From contig BQUP01000001.1 of the NCBI GenBank assembly GCA_022835595.1, positions 434,001-498,000 on the forward strand: a stretch of DNA of 64,000 nt. Direction: 5' to 3'. Each line of letters begins with the position of its first letter. Position 1 is the stretch's first letter. The notes under the pieces were generated by a model. That model was given only the letters and a program-made list of their open reading frames with translations, did no database searches and was not told the DNA's origin. The DNA is from Cystobasidium ongulense (Eukaryota > Basidiomycota > Cystobasidiomycetes > Cystobasidiales > Cystobasidiaceae). The translations under genes and the position numbers were made by a program. Shown piece by piece: positions 23,849-34,658 of this stretch.

Positions 23849-25642
23849 CTAGAACCTAACTGCACTACTCCTCTCTATCATATCCAACGGCACTTTATGG
23901 CCAAGTAGATCTCTAATGTTTGAAATACCATACCTAATCATGGTGGGTCTCTCTAGCGATAGACCCCATCCAAGCACTCTAACATTCTTCGGTAGTCCCA
24001 TAGGTTCCAACATTTCCGGTCTGAACATTCCCGAATTACCAATCTCTACCAGTTTCTTCAATCCAGGATGATATGCGAAGATTTCCAAAGAAGGTTCAGT
24101 GTATGGATTATAAGCAGGTTTGAATAGTAAATTCGTCAATCCCATCTTCTTGAAGAATACTTCCATGAATCCAATAAGATCACCTAATGTGATGTCCACA
24201 TCTGCAACTACTCCCTCTACTTGGTGGAATTCGGCTAAATGTGTAGCGTCGACTGTCTCATTTCGGAATACTCGGTCGATACTGAACAGCTTCGTTGGCT
24301 TGAAACCACCCGGTTGATTTGCAATCTCGTACAGCATAGCTGCTGAGACTGATGTCGTATGTGTTCGAAGGACCATCTTCGAGGCCTCCTCCTTCTTCCA
24401 TGGGTAACGATAGCCGATTGAGCCGATCCCTCCGCCATTCTCGTGTACGGCACGAACCTTCTCAAGGTATTCATCGGGGAAAGATGTTGCTGTTGCAGGA
24501 TCTGTTTGGCATATAGGTCAGTCTCTGGAAGGGTCTCGCTGAGCACGGAACAGAAGGGAAACGCACCTTTGAGGAAGAAAGTGTCTTGCATATCACGGGC
24601 TGGATGCTGTTGTGGCACGAACAATGAATCAAAGTTCCAGAAAGATGATTCAACGAAAGAGCTTGTAGGCATCTCGCGGAAGCTGGGTTAGGGGAGAGAT
24701 TGGAGTTATACTGATTAGCCAATAATAACTGTCTTTCTGCAATAGCTATATCTCCCTCACCCCATCTCGAAGAAGATATTCCGAAACTCTTCCCGGACTT
24801 TCATAAGTGGATGAAGTGCTCCAGATGGAGGTGGTGCACCTTCTGCTGCAAAATTGTATTTCTTGAAGGATGAGGTCTTCCATGCGCCGCTGCGGGTGTC
24901 GGTAACAGGTCAGCCTAAATTGAGGCGACGACTCTAACACAGGAGTTCTCACCTTTGCAACATTTCAACAGTTAAATCAGTCTCTAGCTTTTGTATACTC
25001 TTTGCGTATTTGGAGCCCTTTTGAACGGAATAGTAGATGAGCTTGACGGGTGTTGTCAACTTTCGTTTTTTTAGTTCGTCAAGGCTCTTTTTGTCTAGCT
25101 CTGCACTTGGGTTTGATTTGATTGCTAGTAATTGCTTTTGTGTTGTATCTTCTGGAGGGATGTCGCTCTGCATGGTAATGGCCGTCAGTATGGATAGAAT
25201 TGGCAGTCCTAGTCATCGACAGAATGTGTTGACCCACCGCTCTAGAGAATCCAGCACCCTGTCGCTTGATCCACTTTTTCTTGAAGGCATTGAGCTGGCC
25301 AACCTGCGCAACATCATTGCCTAGCTCCGCTTGCAGCTGCTGCGCTGTCTTTTCAGCGTCCAATGCCTGCCATACTCTGAATTCATGGGATCCCTTCTCT
25401 GCCATGCTCTCGCCCTCGGCGGACAGCGTCAGGGTCTCGTCGGCCTTTTGCTCAAAGGTGACCATCTCTTTGCCAACCAGACTGTCCAGTGCAGCCTTCA
25501 CGGCCATCTGCTCGCTGTGACTGCTGCCTGCGCGTGTCCCGTCGTGCAGCTTGAGCTCGCGCGTGTCGGCCAGAGGTGCCTCGTCGAGCTGCTCGAGGAT
25601 GAGCAGCTGGAGCTGTTCCAGCGGCAGTGATGAGGCGGCCAT
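23849..25642 (-). CDS. FRS2: Cytosolic phenylalanyl-tRNA synthetase alpha subunit
   Basis: Catalytic subunit of the alpha2-beta2 synthetase that charges tRNA-Phe. Exons, in coding order: 25642-25238, 25167-24953, 24889-24761, 24682-24567, 24501-23849; 505 residues, the normal size. The N-terminal winged-helix region ([14 protein letters not shown] ... [14 protein letters not shown]) is followed by the class II core: [41 protein letters not shown], motif 2 [20 protein letters not shown] with HQVEG, and motif 3 [16 protein letters not shown] with [10 protein letters not shown]. The start at 25642 gives the expected N-terminus. The gene is divergent from a small membrane-protein gene only 194 bases away. 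Confidence 0.96.
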
Positions 25643-25836
25643 GCTGTCTGGCCTTGATTGATGCTGATGATATTTATATTGTATTATGTTCAGAGGCAAG
25701 ATGTCGTGCCGTTGTATTTTTTTGCTGCCACTTCTTGCCTTTGCGATAATCGACATCAAACGAGCAAGCAAGCAAGCAAAAGACGATTTTGAAGCATCGG
25801 GACTTGACAACTACTCTTATAGCAGACACCTTCATC

Positions 25837-26362
25837 ATGCTTCTTAGTAATCCAGTAAGCAGCTACGCCCTGCTTGACTCGCCAGCTTCCCAGCTGATGC
25901 CATTTCTCTGCACACCCTCGTCAGCCTGCACCGAGATCTCGAAATCTAGCAGCATACCCATCGTCATCATCAAGAACGCTGGCGACACTGCGACTCACTC
26001 CGCAGGCACGCACTCGACTAGCAAACGCTTCCTTCCTCACTGCCTTTCTCTTCTCAATCTTCACCGTTTCCTACTTGTCCGGTCAATCGCCTGGCACTCT
26101 TCCATGTCCTGCAAGACCAAATGGAACAGGACAGCGAGCAGAAGGAGAGCAAATAGATGGCAAGGAGATTGTATACGTCGAGCCCCCTTCTAAGTCGGCT
26201 GCTACTGCTCGTCAAGCTGCCGCAGCCACACCTTCCCTAGCAGATCAAGCCAGAAGCTCGCCTGAGCAAGAAATACAGCAACACCAACCACAGCAAGAAC
26301 CGCGCTTCAACAGCTTTTCAGCTCGCCTTGCTTATGAGGTGTCCAAATGGCGTCACGGCTGA
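25837..26362 (+). CDS. Small single-pass membrane protein of unknown function
   Basis: Two exons, 25837-25854 and 26006-26362, give 124 residues. The first exon encodes only MLLSNP; the second continues ARTRLANASFLTAFLFSIF, making one N-terminal membrane segment (about residues 10-30), then SGQSPGTLPCPARPNG and a hydrophilic Gln/Ala-rich tail ending FSARLAYEVSKWRHG. A short basic start, one membrane span and a CPA motif would suit a mitochondrial inner-membrane assembly factor, but I do not recognise the family, so that is speculation. The 151-base intron is longer than most here. The second exon is open well upstream, so another first exon is possible. Confidence 0.6.
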
Positions 26363-26666
26363 GGAGTACTGGACACATCGAAGGAGCATCGGTTCGTTCG
26401 CTGCGAGACTCATCTAGTGCGAAAAAGCTATAATGAGGCTCGTAAAGGCATGGAGATATTACTGCTGCACAAGTGCAGACATGCACGTATTATGGGAAAC
26501 TATCACACAACATCAAGTACTGCCAAAGGCAAGAATCAAAGACTGTGAAGGAACCATGCGAGAAAACTCAAGACAGTTGATACGGAGGAGAACGAATTCT
26601 AGGGCAGGTCGAGCAAAGCCAGGATCAGCTGCGGAGTCTACCAAGCTGCTCGAAAGACGGAACGAC
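26363..26666. other. Convergent intergenic region
   Basis: Spacer between the small membrane-protein gene and EFR3. Possible alternative 3' exon of EFR3 (see findings). Nothing else is supported. Confidence 0.45.
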
Positions 26667-29288
26667 TCACTTTGTTGGCGATCTACCTTCGCCCAAAGGA
26701 TTCGAGAGCGTATCATCCGTGCTGCCAATGATTCGATCCAAGCGAGGTTTCCTCTGTCCAGGTATGCTCTTGGGGCTTAAATGACCTCCATGACTACCGT
26801 TTGTCATCGACAATCCAGCAAACCCATTCGGAGGGGTCGAACTACTTCTTTCCGCGACGCTAGATGCCGCCGTGCTAGCACCTGCAATACTTCGGCTTGG
26901 ACTTCCATTAGTCCCATGAGCTAGCGCGCTCCCGTTCCCATTCCCAGTACTAGTGGGACTGAACGCAAGACTCTGTTTCAAATCAGCCAACGAAGTAGAG
27001 GGGATTGAAGATGGCCCAGATAGACGATTCCCCGCTGTATGAGTGCTGAGATGAGACACGCTGCCATGAGGGCTGCGAGCTCTGCGAGAGTTTCGGTTGT
27101 AGGAAATGGAATTACGACCAGAGAGAGGAGAGAATGAATAAGGGATTGATAGCCGTTCGCGTAGTTCCTCTTCAGATAATGTAGTAGCTTGTTGGAGAGC
27201 CGCGCTTGCTGCAATACTAGCGATAAGCTTGTCTCCTGAAGGCGACGGCGAACTTGGCGCCGCATCCCAGGTTCTTGCGATCGCTTGCAGTGCTCTCGTG
27301 ACTAGGAGCTTGACATCTGTTGATCCGAGCTGTTCTGCATTCTGCCACGAGACAAGGATGGGCACACAGTCGAGGACTACCTGTGAATTCTTGTTCAGAT
27401 ATATGGCTTCCAGGACGTTTTGAAAGGCATTCGATTCCGCTGCTGACAGGTCTGTAATGTGCTGCAGGTACCCGAACATTCGCATTTGAGTTTCTCTCGC
27501 AAATCTTGACGTCTCGCTACCTTGTGAGGCAAGGCCAACAGATGGCTGTACCGTGATTGCAGGTACATCAGAATGGTTGGCCTCTTTTGCATCACCGCGA
27601 GGCCCTGTGCTTTCCGAGCTGTTCAAAGTGAAAGCCAGTTCCAGGAACTTCAAGTACATAAGTCGGACTTTGGGGCTCGAGTCGTTGAGAATAGACAAAC
27701 TAGCATGCAGCTGTTCTCCGGACAATTTCAAGCCTGATCCACCTCTTCTGTCGATCATATCGTAGCAACATCCAAGGAGAGCTACTTTCGCGTCTTCGCT
27801 ATTCTCTCGTAGTCTGTCGCGTTGTTGACTATCCGCGAGCTCCGAGACAGCCGCCAGTGTGTCTCCGACGAGATCATTGATCTGTTCAGGGTAGTATATA
27901 TGCGAGGCAAGCGCAAGAACGCCTTGCCGTAATGATGCCTTCTCGGGTGTCATGACGATCTGATCTATTAGGGTCGACAGCACATCGCCAATCGCGAGGT
28001 TGACGACCGCTGTCTTCGGCGACGAAAGCTGATCCACCAAGACAGAAAGGACGGTCTCTTGCCGTTGAGTGTTCTGTCCATCCGCTCCAGCGGCATCAAG
28101 CTCGTCCAACCAGTATTTGATAATTGCAAAGCGGTATTGCGGTTGCGTCCATTCCATGAACTTGCCAGCAAGCCAACAGCACCATCTAGGTGAACTCCAC
28201 GTGTCATCGCGAGTATCTAAGAAAGCCGCTGCTTCAGCTAGGAATTTCTCCAGATGTCGAGGCTGAGCATAGCGGAATGCCAGTTTCAGACAGTTGAAAG
28301 CAGATCGCGATGCGTCGTCCTTCTCTGGTGGTTTCTCGGTGCCTTCTAAGCCTTTCGCTATTCTGATTGATCGAGCTCGTCTATCGTTTAGATTCGGCCG
28401 CAGGCCATCGCTGCTAGGCTTTCGGCTAGCCGTTGGGGCCAACGTGGAGGCAGATTGCTCGTTGCTATAAATGCAAGTTGTCAGTCCTCAAGGGTAGTCA
28501 TCAGCCGGCAATGGATCATGTACTCACAAGTCTTGCAAAGGCTGTGGCTCCGCTCGGCTGTCCATCAGGGCGAAAAGCAAGGTGGGTACAACGAAATGCG
28601 CTTGCTCATCAAAGTCGAGTTGTTGGAAAAGCTCTGATGTGACGACTCCTTCGAGTGCGTGTATGCCAATGAGGCGCAGCTGCATTGTCTTTTCGTCGTG
28701 TACGAGCTGGCAGAACTGACGGAGTAGGGAAAGGTAGGCGACTTCCTCGACGGCGGGAGCTTGGGAGAAGGTGGCCAGCGCGTAGAACTGGATTTGAAGC
28801 AGTCAGCTTTGCACTTGCAACTACATGCAGCCCGGTCAAGACCGATCATGCGCAAAGGCTGGGAAAGTGCCTCGAGGGCGGGGATTGAGGAGACTCACAG
28901 CACTGGCGGTTTTCTCGTACAGCTCGACAAGAGTGTGCGGATTCGTCTGGCTGAGTTTTGCAGCGCCATGCGCCCTCTTGAATGCAATGTCGATGATTGC
29001 CATTGCCTCTGAGCTGAACACGTTCACGTCATTCCTACACTCGTCGAGGAGCTTCTTGAGTATCGACAGCGTGATGCAGAGGTGCTCTATAGTTTCGGAG
29101 CTCTTCTGCGACCTCTTGAGCAGCGCCCTTCCCACTTTACTGAGCTTGACCGGCCTTCGACGCGTATAAAAGGTCAGCTTTCCCAAGGCATTGCTCTCTG
29201 GCTCCACCGCAGTCTTGCTGTGCGGATAGCAGTCGCGGACGAGCTTGATGTGGTTCGGCGTGCGCTTGAACAGCGCAGTGAGGCCCAT
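26667..29288 (-). CDS. EFR3: EFR3-like plasma-membrane scaffold of phosphatidylinositol 4-kinase
   Basis: Helical-repeat protein that anchors the PI4-kinase Stt4/Ypp1 complex at the plasma membrane. Exons, in coding order: 29288-28899, 28787-28528, 28464-26667; 815 residues. The start leads directly into the family N-terminus: FKRTPNHIKLVRDCYP, then LGKLTFYTRRRPVKLSKVGR. Armadillo-like helices follow through LRLIGIHALEGVVTSELF and SAFNCLKLAFRYAQPRHLEKF to about residue 550. The C-terminal 200 residues are disordered and Ser-rich (phosphorylation-rich in yeast Efr3). The stop codon overlaps a GTGAGT donor-like sequence at the end of the last exon. Confidence 0.88.
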
Positions 29289-29733
29289 GATGGAGCCTTT
29301 CTGCCTGGTGCTGTTGCTGCTCTCGGCAGCGATGTTCTTTGGAAGGTAGACAAGCCACAGACAGCATCCGCTGAGTCGGACAGTGCTTGTCATGAGAAAC
29401 GCTTATATAAGCTCATGAAGCACTGCAAGCTATCTGTGCTGCGATTGACAGCAGGAAGAGCCCGCTTGGCATATACGCAATCAAATCAGACGGTCTTCTC
29501 ATCAGGCTGGCACAATTACACTTTCAACTTGAACGGTCCGTCCCGTCAAACAACCTCGCCGGACAGGCTCTACCGAAAACCGCCTTCAATGCGGTTGCCG
29601 ATATAAGCTACCATACAGGATCCCGTAACCGAGCGGATAAAATGATAGTGGTGATCCTGAGGCTCTCATAGTCCTACTTGCACCATCAAATGCACTACTT
29701 CGCCACCACTTGGTAAAGAGTTATGAAATGTTT
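29289..29733. other. EFR3 promoter / nitrilase 3' flank
   Basis: About 445 bases between two minus-strand genes. No gene is supported. Confidence 0.45.
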
Positions 29734-31022
29734 TCACCCCTGGTGCTTGTGTGTTGCCCTATGCTTGTCTTTGCTATAGTCCTCCCGTATCTGGTAAACC
29801 TTCTTGGCGGCCTATGTAGTGATTCAGTCCGTAGGCTCTGTTCAAGGTAAACAAATAACAATCTCACCTGAATGACATCGAGATCAACGTCGACAATCTT
29901 CATCTGCGCTTCTCCTGTCTCAATTCGACCTATGACTCCCCTCAATGGAGCTGCTACTGCACTTCTCCCGAGGAAACCTTCTTCTTTCGGTCCACCGCAG
30001 CTAAGAACGAGCGCAGGAGAATTAGCTGTCTATCCAATTTACTGGACAAATGCGGATAGTCGAGTCTTACTTGACAAAAACCACCACACATTCGTTCTCG
30101 TATGCTCGGGTGCTATATGGAATATGTTAGCTTCTTTCTCCCGCGAAATACGATGGCCCGCAGCTTACATCACCAAAGAATCAAGCCATGACTTCTCCCC
30201 TTCCGCTCTGCCAGAATATCAGCCGCTTGGCACAGATCCAACTAGAATACAAGCGACCTACTCTGGATCGTATTGCTTGCCTTCGTCTGTCAGGTCATCT
30301 GCGGTCCAGTACGTGGGTACTATTGCTAGTTCGACGCCTTGTGTAAATAGGGCACGGAAGGCTTCAGGCCATGCGAGGTCTGTAAATCTCGTCAGGTCAG
30401 CCCGCCAAACTATGGTGAGCAGAGGCAACCAAGCTGACCCCAGCAGATAAGAAGTCCAGTTTTTGCATAGTCAGTCTGGAAGACCAGATGATCATCCTGT
30501 CCTGGATGAAGGTAGGCCTTCTCTGGGTGCCCTTTACAGAGACTAGTTTCAATCAACCTCTCCGACAAAAGTAGGCGTGCGAGCTTACACAGATTCCGCT
30601 TGCGGTATTGCCCTAAAATCTCTCCTCTCTTGTTGACATAATACGCGCTTTGGGGACAATCACTCAGCCTTTGGCCTGTTTCTACAGATCTGTGATGCGA
30701 CTTACGTGTTGTAAGTCTTGTGCTGCACGCTCTTAGAGTCTTGCTGTTTCGACTCGGGCACTTTCTCAACCAACGTTCCAATCACGATGTCGATCTGAAA
30801 CCTCTTCGCGAGTTCGCAAACGTTCTCATGCACTGCTTTGTCCTCGAAGACTTTGTGAGGAGCTTCGGCTACGATACCTTGCGTGTAGTATTCAGGGAAG
30901 ACGATAAGCTGACATTTGTCCTGAGCGGCTTTTTCAATAGCTTGTTCAAGGTTCTTGATGTTAGTTTTGACTTCGGACGTAGAGTACAGTTGCGCTAGTG
31001 CGATACGTAGCGGTCGAGGCAT
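29734..31022 (-). CDS. Carbon-nitrogen hydrolase (nitrilase superfamily amidase)
   Basis: Soluble amidase; the exact substrate (an omega-amide, carbamoyl or aliphatic amide) cannot be read from the sequence. Exons, in coding order: 31022-30706, 30647-30589, 30531-30439, 30379-30262, 30207-30169, 30112-30071, 30000-29868, 29790-29734; 285 residues. The catalytic triad is complete: Glu44 in FPEYY, Lys122 in YRKRNL and Cys155 in LLICWD. Other family marks are VPTYWTADD, ITRAYENECVVVFVNCGG, FLGRSAVAAPLRG and IREDYSKDK. Three of the internal exons are shorter than 60 bases. No signal peptide is seen, so a cytosolic enzyme is expected. Confidence 0.9.
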
Positions 31023-31983
31023 ACTTCCCCCGTTCGTATAGGTCTGTTCAGAATATTGATATCTGAGATCGCTTTTGTGGGGACCGCCTGACAAATAAGT
31101 TTAGGCCGCGCAGTCTTGTCAGCCGTCAAGAAAATAAATCCACTAGTTAGTTACGGGAAACAAATACCTGTGAAGCTGTAAGATGAATAAGTTGAACGAA
31201 GCAGAGAGCCCGATTGTCGTATAGATTGGCTGTAAGCGCGATCGGGTCAGCTGGGACATACGGTTCTATGAGAAGTAAGCTTTTCGGGTCTCTTTCCAGG
31301 GCATAATAGGCTCTAAGCGGGGGTGATGAGCGTAGGAAAGGGAAAGGGCTGTATAATACCATACAGTATGATATCTCGTTCATTCTTCTGGGAAAAGCTG
31401 CTTACTAAGCACCGCCCTGCTGATAGAAATGGTGGCAAACGACCTCAGCTGTAAATACAGAGTGCACAGCGAGTCGCCTGTCTGCAACCCCAACCAAGCT
31501 TAACCAAGTCTGTCTAATTACATGCTTTGAAGTAACAAATGCAGCCTTGACGGCAGTGCAGCTATAAAAATTCTACGTCATCCAGCCTCTCAGACACCGG
31601 TCGAAAGCAACAGAAGTCGGCTCAACAGCTCGGCAGATAAGGCAAAGATTCACCCGAAGTTTTGTTTTGATGTTCGGAGCTCCCAAAGAAGCCGACATTC
31701 CTCAAAAGTCAAGGATGATCGGGAAGATTCCCTGAAATGGGTGCCATTAAGTTGGCAGGCAAGAGAAAACAGGAGAAAGCTTGTCCGGATTCAAAGAGGC
31801 AAAGCTTATTGTGTAGTATTGGGCATGCACCTGCTTGTAGGATAGAAATATGCAGCAATAATAACAGGGTGGGAGACAGCTGAAAGCGGTTGACAGGTCT
31901 TGCGGTTCCCACATAATCAGTGCTTCTCATTTGCGAACCGAGAAGCCATCACAGTGTCAAGGGATTGAGCAGACGTCCAGAAC
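31023..31983. other. Divergent promoter between the nitrilase and GH26-like genes
   Basis: About 960 bases. A minus-strand frame with an ATG at 31147-31383 (78 codons) looks protein-like in composition but could not be joined in frame to the nitrilase or to other exons, so it is not called. Confidence 0.4.
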
Positions 31984-34351
31984 ATGGTCCGCATCTTCAA
32001 TGCAGCCACCACTTTGGTGGCTGCCGGTGTGTGTGCCTGTGCCTTCCTGGCTCGAGGTGCCCATGCAGAGCGGGATGCGACGCTCGGCCTGAGTGCCAAT
32101 AATCTTCAGAAGAATGGCATTGCGTTCGGTAAGTTGGTGGTCGTTGAGTAGCAAGCTTGCATGCGATTAAGCTGACCTGTGTTGCTCGTCTTCGTCCAGG
32201 CTTTCTTCCTGCCTGGTGAGACCGAGCTTTGTTGTCACCTTCTTTGGGCCAGGGCTTGACTGATGAAGCTTCTGCCGCAGGGGAGAGCCAATGAGCCCAA
32301 ACACAGCATCGTCACTCAATCATCTCATCCCACAGCCAATGTCTGTCGTAGGTGTCTTCTATCTTCCTCAAGGCCCATCCCCGGTGGCTGTCGGTTGACG
32401 GCTCGTTGCTGACCCCTTTTCCACCGCACGTGCTCGGGATTGCCTTGCAACAGATCGGAGCATACGCCCAGATACTGTCGGCAGATCCCAACATGACACA
32501 GATGGTGAGTATTGGAGGCCTCCTTGTTCAGCGGCGTCATTGCTACACTCCACTGACTTGCTTTCCCAACTTGCAGGACCCATACATTTCAGATCTCTTG
32601 AAGCAACCAGGTGACAGGCCCGTGTTCCAGGTAGCACTGATGCCTTCCGAAGGGCTAGCCAACGTGACGCAAGAAGTAGCAGAGCGAGTCGCGGACAAAA
32701 TGGCTAGCATTAATGCCCAGGGGATCACCGTCTGGCTGTAAGCCTGACCAGTCGTTTGCGAATTCTGGATATGCAGCTAACCCTCTTTGTACCGTGAACA
32801 GACGCTATGGCCACGAAATGAATGGTGAATGGTAAGACTAGGTTTCCTTGTGATATCTTGCTTGTGGCTGTATTGATTGGCTTTTGAATAGGTATGCATG
32901 GGGCCAACAGCCAGAAGCTTTCGTCGCATCGTGGAATATGGTTTCGGCCGCAGTGCGCGCCAAGGCACCCGATACTTGTGAGTCACACGAACTAGCAGGA
33001 TCTTTAGCTCCTCGCTGACAAAAGTTTTCTTGCAGACATGTTATGGTCGCCCAACTCACTCTACAACAACGATGGCAATATTGATGATCCGCATGTAAGG
33101 AGCTTTCTGCACAGCAGTGGAGTACAAGAGCGCGACTGACGAGTGTACTGTATTTAGGGTGGATACACGCGTAAGCTAAACGGCGAACCTGTTAAAAGGC
33201 CCTACTGACCAAAGAAACTTGCACGTGATCAGCATACTGGCCTGGCAAAGACAATGTCGAGTGAGTGAAGCGCGCTCCCAAAGCTTTGAGCCAATACTTA
33301 GTCTTTTGTGTAGCATCGTTGGCCTCTCGTTTTAGTAAGCTCCGTCCTCGGCAGTTGCAGGAAACGCGATGACCATTGGCTAACATTCACCCTCTGCTTG
33401 CAGTCACTATGGGGGCTTTCAGAGACTAAACAACTTCCCAAAACCCGGCGAGGCGCTCAAAGTGATGACATTATTTGACTCCGTGAGTCTGCACACTTTC
33501 TGTCCTTGCGAGTACAGATCTGATTTGCGTCTTCAGCTGTACGGATCGGCGCAAGAAAAACCCATGATCCTCTCAGAAACTGCGGCAGCTTACACACGCG
33601 ACCCTGTAACGCAACAGCCGGCGGTAGGCAATGCCACAGAGAGGTCAGCGAGTTTTCTGAGACACTCCAATGACGCTGTAATCTGACAAGGAACATTATC
33701 AGTGAGATCAAATGGGACTGGCTATGGCAAATCACTGGTCCGGAAATCCGTCAAGCTTTGCCGTACTACCGGGCTTTGTGTTGGGTGAGTGCGCTTACAT
33801 TTATCCTCGTGGGAGCAATGCTGAGAGAGACCCTTATCACAGTTCGAGGTGTAAGACATCTCGTCGGGTCTGTGGTAAGTAAGCCTGGGCTGACGTTTTG
33901 CGCTCCACTACAACAGCATCAAGAATGAGAATGCATCCGGAAATTCTGAAGTCAAAACGGAAGGTAGGTCGTCTATTGTCTTGCCAGGCGAATTTCAAGA
34001 AGCCAGCCATCTGATTGTAACGGTGTCTCTGCAGATTTCCGCGTCATGGCAGGGAATGGTACAGTCTCGATTGGAAGCCGCAATTACATGGCGACAGTCA
34101 GTAGCCAAGCTCTTCAAAGCACAGTTCGTAGTTACTAATCAAATTCCACCCAGACATCCCTTGTTACCAATTACATCGCACCTCCGATATCCCTGAACGG
34201 CACCATGTCAAGCGTGAATGCTGCAAATACTTCCCCCGAGCCCACTACCGGTACCGGACCTTCGGATATTTCCAAAGCCAGTACGAATAGGGGCAGCGCC
34301 TTAGCAAGCATGCTGGCTCTCGGCGGATTCACCTTATACCTTGTGATCTAA
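31984..34351 (+). CDS. GPI-anchored GH26-like glycoside hydrolase
   Basis: Extracellular or cell-wall glycosidase resembling family GH26 (beta-mannanases and relatives). Eighteen exons: 31984-32128, 32200-32215, 32281-32383, 32454-32504, 32577-32737, 32802-32831, 32892-32977, 33036-33094, 33158-33170, 33233-33260, 33314-33334, 33404-33482, 33537-33643, 33703-33784, 33843-33850, 33917-33963, 34035-34096, 34154-34351; 431 residues. A signal peptide (FNAATTLVAAGVCACAFLA) is followed by the catalytic domain. The expected acid/base Glu164 is in LRYGHEMNGEW and the likely nucleophile Glu278 in PMILSETAAAY. Further marks are DIVGLSFYHYGGF and ALCWFEV. The tail is Ser/Thr-rich with a hydrophobic end (ALASMLALGGFTLYLVI), as in a GPI signal. 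Confidence 0.85.
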
Positions 34352-34658
34352 TACTCGACAAGCGGTGCGACATGGCACCCTATATGGATTTTATTCGAGC
34401 TTCTTTCGACTTTATGTCTTTTCTTTGTGCGCGGCCTTTGCTGATTAGAGCAGCGTAGTACCAGAATTTGTTCTTTCATATCCCATTTGTGCCAAATACC
34501 CCCAAGGATTTGCTTCATTCTAGATGTGCTCAATAAAACAAGTAATACCCGGCCAAAGGCTGCTGGAATGTGGGAATATTACCGAGTGATGTGCTAAATG
34601 TCCGATAGCAGTTTTTGCCCTTAGATTACGTTTTAAGCTAGTTAGGCGGTGCCGTCGA
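34352..34658. other. Convergent intergenic region
   Basis: About 300 bases between the 3' ends of the GH26-like gene and the Zn2Cys6 regulator. No gene is supported. Confidence 0.45.

Noticed and set aside
31147-31383. 78-codon minus-strand frame with ATG and a GTATTT donor at its end
   Set aside because: Joining it to the next AG puts the nitrilase out of frame and soon stops; no other exon fits.
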